64,000 bases of DNA. It comes from Nissolia schottii (lineage: Eukaryota; Streptophyta; Magnoliopsida; Fabales; Fabaceae). Both the position numbers and the translations under genes were made by a program. Below, piece after piece: positions 12,640-23,629 of this stretch (position 1 is the first letter of the stretch; every line of letters begins with the position of its first letter). The notes under the pieces are model-generated. The model had not been told where the DNA came from. It ran no database searches and saw nothing but the letters and a program-made list of their open reading frames with translations. Location: positions 92,653 through 156,652 of the forward strand of contig QANU01020478.1 of assembly GCA_003254905.1 (NCBI GenBank). Reading direction: 5' to 3'.

Positions 12640-14433
12640 TCTTTATTTTGAATCTCATGGGCTTTGCAGCTATTTCAGAGGATACCAGAGAGATCACGAC
12701 CAATTATTATGCACCATGCATCAAATTATATCATGCTTTCATTTTGGTAAGAAATTGACAACTTTCCCTGCATTCATGCATCAATTCGTTCATAGAATAT
12801 TAAAAGAAAATCTAAATGGCTATGACAAATGCAACGGCTGTCTAAATCAGGGAAAATGAAGATGTCTTTTTCTGGTTGGGAAATTTTTCCTCTCCAAAAG
12901 GTTTTTGTCAGTTATTGGGGGAAAAGTCCCTTCTTTTTTTCGCTTTCCCCATAAAAATGGATAGAAAAGTAGTGAGTGAACCTGTAAGGATATAAATTAA
13001 AAAATGACTAGAGAAAGTTCAGTTCACATGGTTCCAAGTTTCAACCATAATGCAATACCTCACTTATCAATCCCAGTTCTTCTAGGCATTAGCCATGGAC
13101 ATGAAAATATGAAGGGGACATAACCGTAGACTTCAACATCATATCGCTAGTGTTGTAAGAAGGGGTAAAAAAATGAAGTGACTAATGCAAATTTTGAAAC
13201 AATAACTCATTAATTGCAGAATTCAAGATGTGATGAGTATATATGCACACAGTAAAGAGATGAAGAATGCGGAAGAGCATTGTTCTAATCTCCTTACTAG
13301 GACGAAGATAGACATAGAAAACCGAACCTTTTAAGTTAATTTTTTTACTCTTTTCTGCCAAAGTCACTGGCAGTAGAACTCAGGATTCTGGAACTTCAAG
13401 CTTAATTAGCTGAGTTTAGAGATTTCAAAAGATCAGAAGGAATGAAGCAATATACTTGAAGAAAAATAGAGATGAAAGACATGGCTTCAAGATAATAAGA
13501 AGAAGACTATATATAGTGTCCCATGGTAGGTCATGTGTACGCTGCACAGTGTACTTCGCAGCCATTTCGTCAAAACGCAATTAAATGGCGATAATAGCAG
13601 CTGCTTATTTTGATGAATGGAACGGTCATGCAAGAAGACAAAGTACCACAATAAAATATGGTGGGTCAGATAAGAAATTGACGACTTAAAATAATGTCAT
13701 AATTACATGTCTTAAGAGTACCAAATTAGGTTCGGCATGTATAGATATTAAGTAGGTGCTTGCGTACGCGTATTAGAGTTATGTTATACTATGTATTTAT
13801 CAAATATAGTATACTGTGCTAACTTATTATTTATTCACCATTAAATGAAATTAAAATGAGATGTGAATTGTATTAAAATTTTACTTAATAGTAGATAAAT
13901 AATAAGTTAACACAACATTTTGTATTTCATAAATTCAATTAACATTTTTAAAATATCCATGTACAATAGAGTAGTGGCAGGGGCACATGTTCATAACAAT
14001 GATATAAATTATCAATTTTTCACATGTACAATACAATCCTGACGTAAGCCCAGAAGAAATTAGAATTGAAATATGTAAGATTTAGTTGTGAATTGGAAAA
14101 TAAGACCAGGACCAATTTTTACGACTAGAAAGAGCGTATGACCGCAAGCGAAGTGGAAGTAGCCCTTGGTTAGTTCTTAACTACTACTGAATTAAAGCAA
14201 CTATTATTGACGGATCACGAACTATTTTCTCTCAAAAAGAAGGACCAAAGACTTAAGGGGGCAAAGTGGATGTTTTGTGATAAAATTTGTGAGTGTGGTT
14301 ATTGAAAGATTGAAGCCAAAGCCAAAGGGTACTTCATCATTAACTGTGTAGTGGTTGTCAAAGCAACAATTAAAGCAAACAACAGATCACAACTGCCAAT
14401 TAACTTCAAACCAAATTGAACACTGAAATATCA

Positions 14434-14477
<44 letters not shown>

Positions 14478-15002
14478 CATTTTCTGAGTTGCAATTAGTA
14501 TTGTCATTGATAATCAACGAGATAGATTAGCTTTGGGATAATACATAGGTTGCATGTGTATTGACTTAAAAATAGATTTACTTAAAGTCTTTTAGTATCA
14601 TTTTATTTTGAATAGTACTTTTACTAAAAAATATCACTTTTACTTTCATTGTATTTTTAAAAGTGGAACATTTTAAATTGAAAAAAAATAGTGATATTTT
14701 AACTTATTAGTTTTAAAATTTTCAATTATCATTTTAATACTTGACATGCACTTTGTGTTTGAAGTGTTCGGGCTCAATTACAATTATATGGATGGTTGAG
14801 TTTCAAAAGATCAAAATATATACTTGTAAAGAAATTATTACAAAAATATGAATGTCACTTACAATTTAAAAAAAAATGTCCGACTTCTAAATTTAATTAT
14901 TAAAAAGATTCATAATTTCCATTTTGATTTGACGTAAAACAAATTTAGAATTCGAGGATATTTATCTCGAATTCTAAACTCAGATAAATAAATAAAAAAA
15001 TA
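12640..15002. other. SLAH upstream region and intergenic DNA
   Basis: Probable 5' leader and promoter of the minus-strand anion channel gene, followed by AT-rich intergenic sequence. It includes a (TA)n tract at about 14441-14474. No additional coding exon with matching phase is seen upstream of 12636. Confidence 0.45.
13507..13516 (-). promoter_or_regulatory. Possible TATA box of the SLAH gene
   Basis: CTATATATAG lies about 870 bp upstream of the SLAH start codon on the minus strand. If it is used, the leader would be long and probably interrupted by an intron. Short upstream ATGs with early stops lie between it and the start codon. No transcript evidence is available from sequence alone. 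Confidence 0.3.
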
Positions 15003-16591
15003 GGGTTAAATAAGTTCTTAGTCCTTGTAATATAAAAAAGTTTGTTTTTGGTCTCTAAAAAATTTTTCGTTTGGATTTAGTCCTTGTAAAAAAAATTTGT
15101 TCATTTTTGTCCCTACCGTCAATTGGGGTTGGATGGCGTTGACGTGGTCGTTAAGTTCGCCACGTGGTAGAATCTATTGTGCACACCCATTATAAACTCA
15201 ACCCGAAAGACCAAATGACCCGACCCAATTTTAAATTAAAAATAAAAAAAAAACCACCCAGCCCACTCTCTTCTCTCATCACCCATCTCTCATCACCTAT
15301 TCCTCCATTCCAAAACTAATTCTCTCATCTGAACCCACCCAACCCCAAAGTCCCTCCTCCTCATCATTTTTCTCCTTACACCAACCATCACCTTCTGCCA
15401 TCAACCACCCCAAACCACCACACATCTATAACTGCAAAAGAAAAAAAAATCAAACCAACACAACACACATATACCTTTAGCCATCAACCATACATACACA
15501 CACACACACACCAGAAACCAAAAGAAAAAGGAATGTGAGAGAAAGGAAAAGAGCGAGAGGGATATAGTAGAGAGAGAGTGAGAGAGAAAAAAATCAAGAA
15601 AGAGAGGAGAGCTTGAGAGAGGGGTAATCCGTGAAGAAAAAGAGAGAGAGTTCGTTGAAAGAAAGGGGAGGCCCGCCGCTGCCAGCGTTTGCCATGGCGG
15701 CAGCGGTGGTCTTGAAGCCGAAGAGAGGAAGAAGGCGTGAGATGGGAGAGAAAAGAAGATGGAGTTTAAGACATAGACAGATCTTAGGGAAGAAAGAGAG
15801 AAACCGAGACTGCCACGTCAGCAAGTAGCATTGCCAGATTCTCCTCAATAGTTCCCTCCGCAAACTCTACATTCTCAGCGGTGTGTCGTCGCCATGGCCA
15901 ATCGCCGATGATGGCACTAGTTCCCTCTCCCTCTCTCTTAATCTCAGTTTTTCTCTCTATGGGTTTCAGTTTCTCTCTTTCTTTCTTTAGATCTGTCTCA
16001 GTTTCTCTCTTTCTGCTTCCTCTCTGTCTCTCTTGATCTGGTGTGTGTGTTGGTTGATTTAGGTGGTGGGTGCGGGTGTGTGTTAATTAGGTTGGTTGAT
16101 AGCTGAAGGTGGTGGCGGTGAGATTGAGGGTGGTTGGGTGATTGGAGATTTAGATGGTTGAGAGTATAGTATGGTTGTGTGAGAAAGAGGATTGTTCAGA
16201 GAAGAGTGGGAGGAGGGACGTTGGTGTACAATGGCGGCGGAGGAGCAATGGGAGTTGAAGAAGGTCTAGGGAGTGAGGAGGAAGAAGATGAATATGGGGA
16301 GGAAGAAGAATTTGGGGTCGTGGGTGGGGTTTCAGGTTTTTTTCTTTATTATTTTTTTTTAAATTTCAAGTTGGACTTTGGTTTGGATTAGGTTCCGGGT
16401 TTTGTTTATTTTATAATTGAAAATATGGGGTTATGCCACGTAGCGAACTTACGGCCACATCAGTGCGCCGTCCAACCCCAACTGATGGCAGAGACTAAAA
16501 ACGAACGAAATTTTTTTTACAGGGACTAAATCCAAATGAAAAATTTATAGGGATTAAACACAAACTTTTTGATATTACAGAGGCAAAACCC
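15003..16591. mobile_element. Mutator-like element (MULE) with long terminal inverted repeats
   Basis: The left end (15003 to about 15175) and the reverse complement of the right end (about 16430-16591) match over roughly 160 bp. Shared parts are GGGTT at the tip, then TGTAATATMAAAAAGTTTG, TTTGGATTTAGTCC, TGTAAAAAAAATTT and TTGGGGTTGGAYGGCG. Flanking 9-mers AAAAAAATA (14994-15002) and TAAAAAATA (16592-16600) agree at 8 of 9 positions, the target-site duplication size of MULEs, though they are low complexity. The 1.25-kb interior has GA- and GGT-rich tracts and no transposase, so the element is non-autonomous. The short open frames inside it have no recognisable product. Confidence 0.8.
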
Positions 16592-16599
16592 TAAAAAAT

Positions 16600-19500
16600 A
16601 ATAATTTAAAATTTAGGGATATATGTTGCATTGTAAAATATTTTCATAAAGTTGCAATTTCTTTCATTTCATCATAATCTAATCTTATTTCAATCAAATT
16701 TTCATAATCAAGTCATTTTTTTTTTTTTGGCTGTGGGGATCGGCTAGGCATATTTAAATTGGAATATAATTTATCTGTAGTTTCATGTGTGGAAATCTGA
16801 GTTAATTAATTGCAACTTGCATTTCAAAAAGGAAAAACAAAAAGGAAAAAATTGCATTGTATGGTCAATTTAAAATAACGGAGGAAATATAGTATGTATT
16901 TTCTTTTTCTTTCAATTATGATGGCACCAAAATGTTTACTTAGATATGAACTTCAACAATGAGCCATCCCAACTCCTGAGTCCACAGTCCTCACCACAGT
17001 AGCCGCCGAATAGGAAAAGGCTACGAAGGAATGAATACATGTTAATGTTATGGTTGGTACGGTGTGGGAACAAATAGAAGCAAAAATTTAGTAAAAAAGT
17101 CAAAGGCGTGCTGCAACTTGTGCGTGTGTGCGTATAGAAGATCACAAAAGGCTGGCACTATGGCAGCAGTCCCCATTTACAGCTTGAAAATAAACTAGCA
17201 TGTGAGCAAATGAAAGCAACTATTTCAGTTCTCACTCGTTTCTTTTTCTTTGTTTTTTCTTCTTCCTCTAGCTGGGTTTTCCATAAATACATGCATGCAT
17301 GTTTCTTGATTATACACTTATATATACTACAAATTTGCTATTTGCACGTATAAAAGGAAATATATATCTTAGCACTCTAATCACAACACATTATGAGACA
17401 CACTTTGTACGTAGTGGCCCCCATACCATAGTGTGTTGTAAAGAGGATAACAAGATTTTTATACTCTTTCATATGTTCAAAGAGCATTTTTCATACGAAC
17501 AATATGACAACTATCATATCCTTTGTGGTAGGCCAATTTGCGTGTATTTATCTCAGTTACCCACTATCAGCATCAGTAATTAATTTTCTTGTAATAATTA
17601 CGTTCACATAATAAAGTGGTAAATTGCTAATTATAATTTTTTTTCTTCATTTTTATAGGTGATGGTGGAACCACGTTATATAGGTAAAAGATAACATCAA
17701 CTACCATCTCACGTATATATCATACAATAGGTCATGGTTCGAAGTTGCATGTATACTTCGCTTTTTGGCAGCAAGGGTATATTTTCCAATAATAAAAAGT
17801 TGACTAAAAAACTTCTCATTCAATTCGAAGGCCGCCACTGTGAGAATTTGATGGTAGCTAGATGCCAACCTAAGTGTAACGAATATGCTTTTGGTTCAAG
17901 ACACAACACAACCACAAGTTCGATCTTGCTTGGCCTTGTTATCTGGTATGATTCCGATACGCTAAAAATGATGCACACTACATTCTCTTCTTATATAAAT
18001 GCAGTTGTCACTGATTGCAACCATTTTCAATTTTTCATTGACAAATTAGTCACATTCACAGAATGTAAGTCCTATGTAAAGCCATTTTCTTTGGGATAGT
18101 AAGGGGAAAATGGAAAGGGGAAAAAAAAAAGGTGAAGACAAAATAGCTAAGCAATAGCTGAAATCAACTTGAGAATTAAGTTACAATTTCACGCGAGTTT
18201 TTACAAGTGAGTGGAAATGTTAATGTGGTTGAAATAGGAGCTCTTGCATGCTTTCAGAGTGGTGCGTGAATGATGAATCGGTAAATGACTTTCACTTTAT
18301 TATACATAAGTAAGGAGGAAATAAAAAAAGTGATTCCTGCAACGCAGACTTCATTATGTAACAGTACTTGTTATTAGGTTTTACTTGAATAAATTTATGA
18401 GTAAATCCCAATGTTGGTCTCTTGGAAAAATAAACGTATTCTTTAGTTCTCACACATTAGTCTCTGTGTTAAGATATAAAGAAAAAATACGGTAAATTAA
18501 TCTCTAAAGATTTATAAATAATTTAAATTAGTCTCAAATAAGAAAAAAATTGACTAGTTTATTCTATATTATTATTTTTTATTATGAATCAATTTGAATT
18601 GTTTATTGACAAAAAATTACTAGTGTCTTACATTTTTAGTGGTGAGGGGTTACGAGATGTACTATTTTTTCAGGAATTATGCTTTCAACAAGGACAATAT
18701 TAAAAGTTTACCCTAAATTTATCTTGCCATACTTGCTAAATTATCTTTATTTCTTTAATCACCTATATATTAACATTTTTTATAAGCAGCACAATTAAGC
18801 AATGAAACCAACAAAACCTTGTACAATTGATAGATGACCGAGTTCCTTAAGTATTTGGTCAGAAAGATTTTGTAAGAAGAATTAGTTGCTATCGGCGACA
18901 GACACCTCTTAGACAAAAAAAAAACAATTCAACAAAGAATAGAATAGAAATAAGATATTAGGGCACATAAAAAATTTTGTTAGGAAATTGTACATAAGAT
19001 AAACTTACTATGATGATAAAAAAGATCCTCATCAATTAAGTTTAGGCACGAATAAGAGTTATTTTTTGGTCCTCACTAGTCCAAATTAACGTCCCAAGTT
19101 TTGGAAAATCCTTACAAACGAATTATTTTTAACCTTAGTTTGTGATTCATTACAGTCAATTTTCTAACACACAGTAGAAAATTCTACCATGCCCGAGACA
19201 ATTTTACGGGTACCGTGTACCAACCTACATGGACCAATAATGATTTAACACATTATTTAATTATGTTTAGTATAAAATTTAAAAACTTAATACCCAATAA
19301 ATTGCCTCGAATACAGTAAAAAGGCCAACAATTAACTAGTAAACTAGTAGTATTTAGAAAAGGTGGGAGCGTGATTAAAGGAAATTGAGTGCGTAGCTGT
19401 GAATTTTCTTCGTTACATTTTTGTCCAGAAAGACTTTTTTAAGTTACTAGATGAAAGTGGGGTGTTTGAGAAGAAACCTAATTTTGGCCACTAAACAAAG

Positions 19501-20130
19501 CTAGAAGAGAGAAAACTTATTTTAAGAGAATGGTGCGCATTGAAGTGGAATTAATATGGCTTGAAAAGTTGAATATATATGCTCTATAAGTGGGGAAGGT
19601 GGAGGGCAAAGGAGGGAGACAAGTTGAAAGTTGAAACTGATCAGTGGCCGCAAGAATTAGGTTATGGTTTCATAAGCTGCTGGAATTGTGTCAGAAATTC
19701 GCATTTTCCGGATAGCATCGCTAAAGATAATTTAAAACTCTTCCTTATTAAACGATTCATAGTGACTTATTTTTGTCTATATTCCTACTAAAGAAAGAAG
19801 AAAAAAAAAAGAGTAAGCTTTGGACTAGGAGAAATATTTGGTGCTTTTGAGAAAAAAAAAATTTTTTTGAAAAAAAGTGGTTAGATATAACTTACAAAAT
19901 TAATTTAAGAAAATATAAGTTAAAATATATTTAAAATTTGCAATGCTCTTCTTAAAAAAAAGTGATTGTTATTAATAAAAAAATACCTTATAAATGTAAG
20001 ATAAAATTATAAAAAAAAGTTATATTAAAATAATTTAATTAAAAAAAATATTTTTTTAAGTTAATCCAAACATACTCTTTATATGGTACCTTTTATGGGA
20101 AAAAAACTTTTTTTATCAAAATAAAACAAT
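16600..20130. other. Intergenic DNA with duplicated tract
   Basis: No gene is supported. Open frames of 60-121 codons at 17299-17583, 17734-18099 and 19579-19791 have no recognisable motif or splice context. The tract about 18745-19175 has a second copy at about 23130-23365 and is listed separately. Confidence 0.45.
18745..19175 (+). repeat. Direct duplication partner A of 23130-23365
   Basis: This tract shares with 23130-23365, in the same order, CACCTATATATT, ATAAGCAGCACAATTAAGCA, GGYACATAAA-like, GTACRTAAGATA-like, AATAAGAGTTA, TTTTTTGGTCC, ACTAGTCCAA, CGTCCCAAGTTT and TCAATTTTCTAACACACA. Copy B lacks about 110 bp and about 60 bp present here. No coding function is apparent. Confidence 0.8.
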
Positions 20131-20134
20131 TTTT

Positions 20135-20430
20135 AGCATTATGGGTTTTTTTTTTAACGATTGTATGGGTTTTGATCTGAAATCACCATCCTTAGGCGAT
20201 TTCAATTTTTTTAATGAAAAAAATGAAAAGTTGTGTCTCTTGTCACTAATTGACACGACGACGACACGACTTATAGATACTAAAATCGTTACCCCTTTTA
20301 ATGATTTTAGTTTTTTTAAAAAATAAAAAATAGTTGCTGAAATCGTCATTCCTTTTGATAATTTCAGTTTCTTTTTTAGAAAAAAAGTATTGAAACCGCC
20401 AATTACAGTGACAATTTCAATATTTTTTTT
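20135..20430. repeat. Short tandem fold-back repeats, GAAATCRCC type
   Basis: Four to five units spaced about 60-100 bp each contain a small imperfect palindrome followed by a T-run. Examples are GAAATCACC...GGCGATTTC at 20179-20204, AAAATCGTTACC...GATTTTAG at about 20281-20310, GAAATCGTCATT...TAATTTCAG at about 20339-20368 and GAAACCGCCA...GACAATTTC at about 20393-20418. A related sequence recurs at 41650-41790. The origin is unknown. Confidence 0.6.
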
Positions 20431-20668
20431 TGCCTATTGCAACTGTTTTTTGCTTGGTCAATTGTGCTTCTGTGCCCCAATCCCAAAATCGTCACTAACA
20501 CTAATAATTTCTCGCATACTCCCACACATTTGCAATTTTTTTTCTGCTCGTATTATTGTATTAATGATTTTTCTAACCCATGTTAAAGAGCAAACCTCAC
20601 CTTTTGCATCGCTTCTTACCACATAAGTGTTATAACGCAATAAATATATATGAGTGTGTGTGTGATAC

Positions 20669-20681
20669 CGATCTCATCTTT
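20669..20681. repeat. Target-site duplication, left copy (LINE)
   Basis: CGATCTCATCTTT recurs at 20988-21000 and brackets the truncated LINE between them. Confidence 0.8.
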
Positions 20682-20987
20682 TTTGATAAACAAATAGGCT
20701 AAAGCCCAAAAGCAAAACAACAAGAACTAGCCTCCACGAGGCCACGCGATCTGAATTAGATCATTCAAAAGTAATGTGCGAGTAGCCGCCGGGGCCACAT
20801 CAAAATAAGCGATCTCAAAGTTATAAAGATTGTGGCTCAAATTGGCAAGATAATCAGCAACTCGGTTGGACTCCATGAAAACATGTTGAAGATGCACCAC
20901 CCAACTCCTTGATAAAAGTTCGCGAATCCAAGATATAATCGAGACAGCTGGGTGTAAGCGATTATGGCAATTCTAGATAAGCTTAAT
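20682..20987 (-). pseudogene. 5'-truncated non-LTR retrotransposon (LINE) 3' end with RNase H-like tail
   Basis: On the minus strand a frame runs from about 20965 down to a TAG at 20729-20727. It reads NRLHPAVSIISWIRELLS, then WVVHLQHVFMESNRVADYLA, NLSH and ending AWPRGG. The block VFMESNRVADYLANLSH is the signature of the C-terminal RNase H-like domain of plant L1-type LINEs. It is followed by the usual LINE 3' trailer (TTTTGGGCTTTAGCC) and an A-run (T-run on the plus strand). Only about 306 bp remain; the endonuclease and reverse transcriptase are missing because of 5' truncation. Matching 13-bp direct repeats on both sides show target-primed insertion. Confidence 0.85.
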
Positions 20988-21000
20988 CGATCTCATCTTT
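20988..21000. repeat. Target-site duplication, right copy (LINE)
   Basis: CGATCTCATCTTT is identical to 20669-20681. It marks the 5'-truncated end of the LINE. Confidence 0.8.
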
Positions 21001-22620
21001 GATGGAATGAACAAACTTTGGTTTCATATTGCGAATGTCATGATATTATTGATCAATGACAAAATGGAATTGGTCCTTCCATAGTGAGATGCATCCTGCT
21101 TTGATTACGGAACTTGGTCTCATTTCAAATTGCCCTAACAAATTAACTTTAAATAGTCTGGCCACTTGTGACCTCGATAAGGTAGTGTTTGGTTGATAGA
21201 AAAGATACAGACATTAAGAATAATAGAGACATATCTTTTGTGTAGTTTGTTTTGTAAGGTACATAAATTAGTTTAAAATTTGTCCTTCAAATATGTTTCG
21301 CATATCCCAATCAATAAAAAATTGGTTTGTGTATCATTCCATTGAGCAAAAACCTCAAAGCAAACATGGAATTACAATGACCAGGGTACCCCACATCGGC
21401 CAAGGTATTCCTAATCTCTATAAAAGCTAAGAATGACCTAGGTATTCTACCACCCACACCCATTGAAACTTCACAATACTCGACAAGTATGCATTGAGCC
21501 TCATTAAAAATCTCCATAAAAAAATTTAATAGAACAAACTCCTAATTTTTAGGAAAGGAACCAACCAAATTTGCTCTTATAGAGCATCATGTTAAACTAT
21601 GTTTTGAATATATAGATTTAGAGTCACCATATTTAAAATAAACGTACTAGTTAGTAGCCAGGGAGTTTAGATTCCTCTGAACATTTTCTTTTACTTATGT
21701 CAAAGGAAAAAAGAAAATCTTAGTTGAGTTTAATAATCTAATTTGATCAACATTTTTTCTATTATTTTATCGTACATTTATTTTTTGTTGCTCTTATCTA
21801 AATAAATTAGAACAGAAAGAGAAGTGTGCTTTCAACTGGTTATTTTTTTTTTCCTAACATGATTGTATGTAGTTGAGCAAATTATTGTTTGTCTTGTATA
21901 ATTTTATTATCTAGTTTTTAAAGATTTTGACATTGAATTGCAATAAAAGTTTTAAATTGAGTTGAACATAAGATTATATGTTTTCTTATAAAATTATGAG
22001 TTGCTTACATGTGGCGTTTCAACCGTATAAAAATAATTATTGATTTTAAAGTTAATATGATATATACACACAAAAAAAAAATCAATATGATGTGTGTATA
22101 TATGTGTCAATAGAATCTTAATAGTAAAATGTGTATTATTCTTTGTACAGTGTGATTTTCTTTATAATTTTTTGATTAGAAAAATTAAAAGAGAAATATT
22201 ATATTTTATTCATAAATTTAAATATTTAATATTCACCTCCTTAAATGAGGTCACGAAAGTTTGGTATTATAGATAAATAGATAGATAGATAGAGGGGAGT
22301 TTACTTCGGTACCTTATAAACTTTAATCTAAGATTTTGTCAAGTGTCTTGCTAATGTAGATTTTTTATTGTTTTAAATTTGTTATTCAATTACAACCGTT
22401 CAAATATAATGAGATATTAGTACATTCATAAAAGCTTGAGTACTAAAAAAGAACCACATATATATATAAGTGGTTTCTCAAATACTTTATGAGATAAATA
22501 CCTCATACTACTTAATTTATCTATGTTTGATCATTTTTACAACTAAATTTATTAAATTTTATTATCATTTCATCATTTAATATAACATATTAATGAATAA
22601 TATAATTTAATGTAATAAAT
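21001..22620. other. Intergenic AT-rich DNA
   Basis: No exon or RNA gene is recognised. There is a short (ATAG)n microsatellite at about 22270-22292. Confidence 0.5.
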
Positions 22621-22629
22621 TAATACACG

Positions 22630-23108
22630 AAAATCTTTCACCACCAACGTTTTCTTGTCCACAACATCCCCTTTTACACCTTTTCTACAATTGAGCGATT
22701 CCAATACCCTTTTGTGAGAAACGGTTGAAAGTGTCTTAAAGGATCAAACTTGCTTCTTTTTTCTTTTGTTCAACAATTTTAATATTGTTCTTGTCCAATG
22801 TCCAGAACATCTTGTAACCCCATTTCACTAATTTTCGCAAACTGCATCGATCATGTATGAAGTTGTGCAATGTTGATACCCTTTTGTAAGAAACGGATGA
22901 AAGTGTCCCAAAGGTAGCTTTTTTTCGTTGTTGTGTATAGGTGAGGCTTTGTGATGGGACAGAAGCACGTTTTGTCGTCAGCATTGATGTTGGGGTTGGG
23001 TTGGGTGTGGGTTGGAGGGAATCGTGAGTCTGATGAGGCTTCTGTGGAGCAGAACAGGTGGATGATGGGAAAAACAGCAAGGTCACATTTGATGACTTTC
23101 CTTATTAC
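22630..23108 (+). pseudogene. Truncated copy of the AAA-ATPase leader and first exon
   Basis: This tract is a direct-orientation copy of 32622-33176. Shared segments include TTGAGCGATTCC, CCCTTTTGTGAGAAACGGTT, AAAGGATCAAACTTGCTT, AATCATGTATGA-like and AAAGGTAGCTTTTTTTCGTTG. The ATG context also matches: ATGGGACAGAAGCACGTTTT here against ATGGAACAGAAGCACGTTTT at 32968. The copied exon reads MGQKHVLSSAL and GGNRESDEASVEQ. It lacks part of the Gly/Leu-rich N-terminus and has a 19-bp deletion at about 23053 that shifts the frame before the QVDDGK segment. Similarity stops at the exon 1 splice boundary (TTCCTTATTACCT). None of the remaining 14 exons follow, so it is a non-functional fragment. Confidence 0.9.
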
Positions 23109-23129
23109 CTTAGCTTTTCACATCTCTCT

Positions 23130-23365
23130 ATTTCTCTAATCACCTATATATTTGCATCTTCTAATTATAAGCAGCACAATTAAGCAATGAATAGAATACA
23201 GGATATTAGAGAGCACATAAAATTTCTGTTAGTAAATTGTACGCATAAATAAGAGTTAGTTTTTGGTCCCCGTCACTAGTCCAATTTAGCGTCCCAAGTT
23301 TCGGGAAATCCTTACTATTCTCAACCCTTGCTTGTGCCATCAATTTTCTAACACACAATTAATTA
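23130..23365 (+). repeat. Direct duplication partner B of 18745-19175
   Basis: This tract abuts the truncated AAA-ATPase copy on its right. It keeps ATAAGCAGCACAATTAAGCA, AATAAGAGTTAG, CACTAGTCCAATTTAGCG, CCCAAGTTT and ATCAATTTTCTAACACACAA in the same order as copy A, with two internal deletions. Confidence 0.8.
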
Positions 23366-23566
23366 ACTGATTCCATCGTAGTTACGTTGATTTGTCTTAA
23401 GAGGCCGAGGGCAAATGATCCATTACCAATTCAAGGTTACCAAGCCCAGCCCATCTTGAGCCCACTCGATATAAGCCAATATATAAAAGCCCTCCTTTCC
23501 ACCCAACATGTACTTAGCTTTAATCTCCATAGTGTTTGTGAGCACATCATTGGGAGGCTTCTGAAA

Positions 23567-23625
23567 CCACTGGTTATAGGAGCACCCTATAATTTATAGG
23601 ACCACTGGTTATAGGAGCACCCTAT
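23567..23625. repeat. 25-bp tandem direct repeat
   Basis: A 25-bp segment beginning ACCACTGGTTATAGGAGCAC occurs at 23567-23591 and again at 23601-23625, a period of 34 bp. It is non-coding. Confidence 0.85.
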
Positions 23626-23629
23626 TATT

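Noticed and set aside
12637..13520. An extra upstream coding exon for the SLAH gene
   Set aside because: Upstream ATGs run into early stops and no acceptor/donor pair joins in phase to the 12636 frame. The region fits a 5' leader better.
15594..16391. Open frames of 65-89 codons in the 15-16.4 kb region
   Set aside because: They lie inside the Mutator-like element in GA-rich low-complexity sequence and match no transposase or host protein I recognise.
17734..18099. 121-codon open frame as a small gene
   Set aside because: No motif, no recognisable homologue and no promoter or splice signals stand out; it is indistinguishable from chance.
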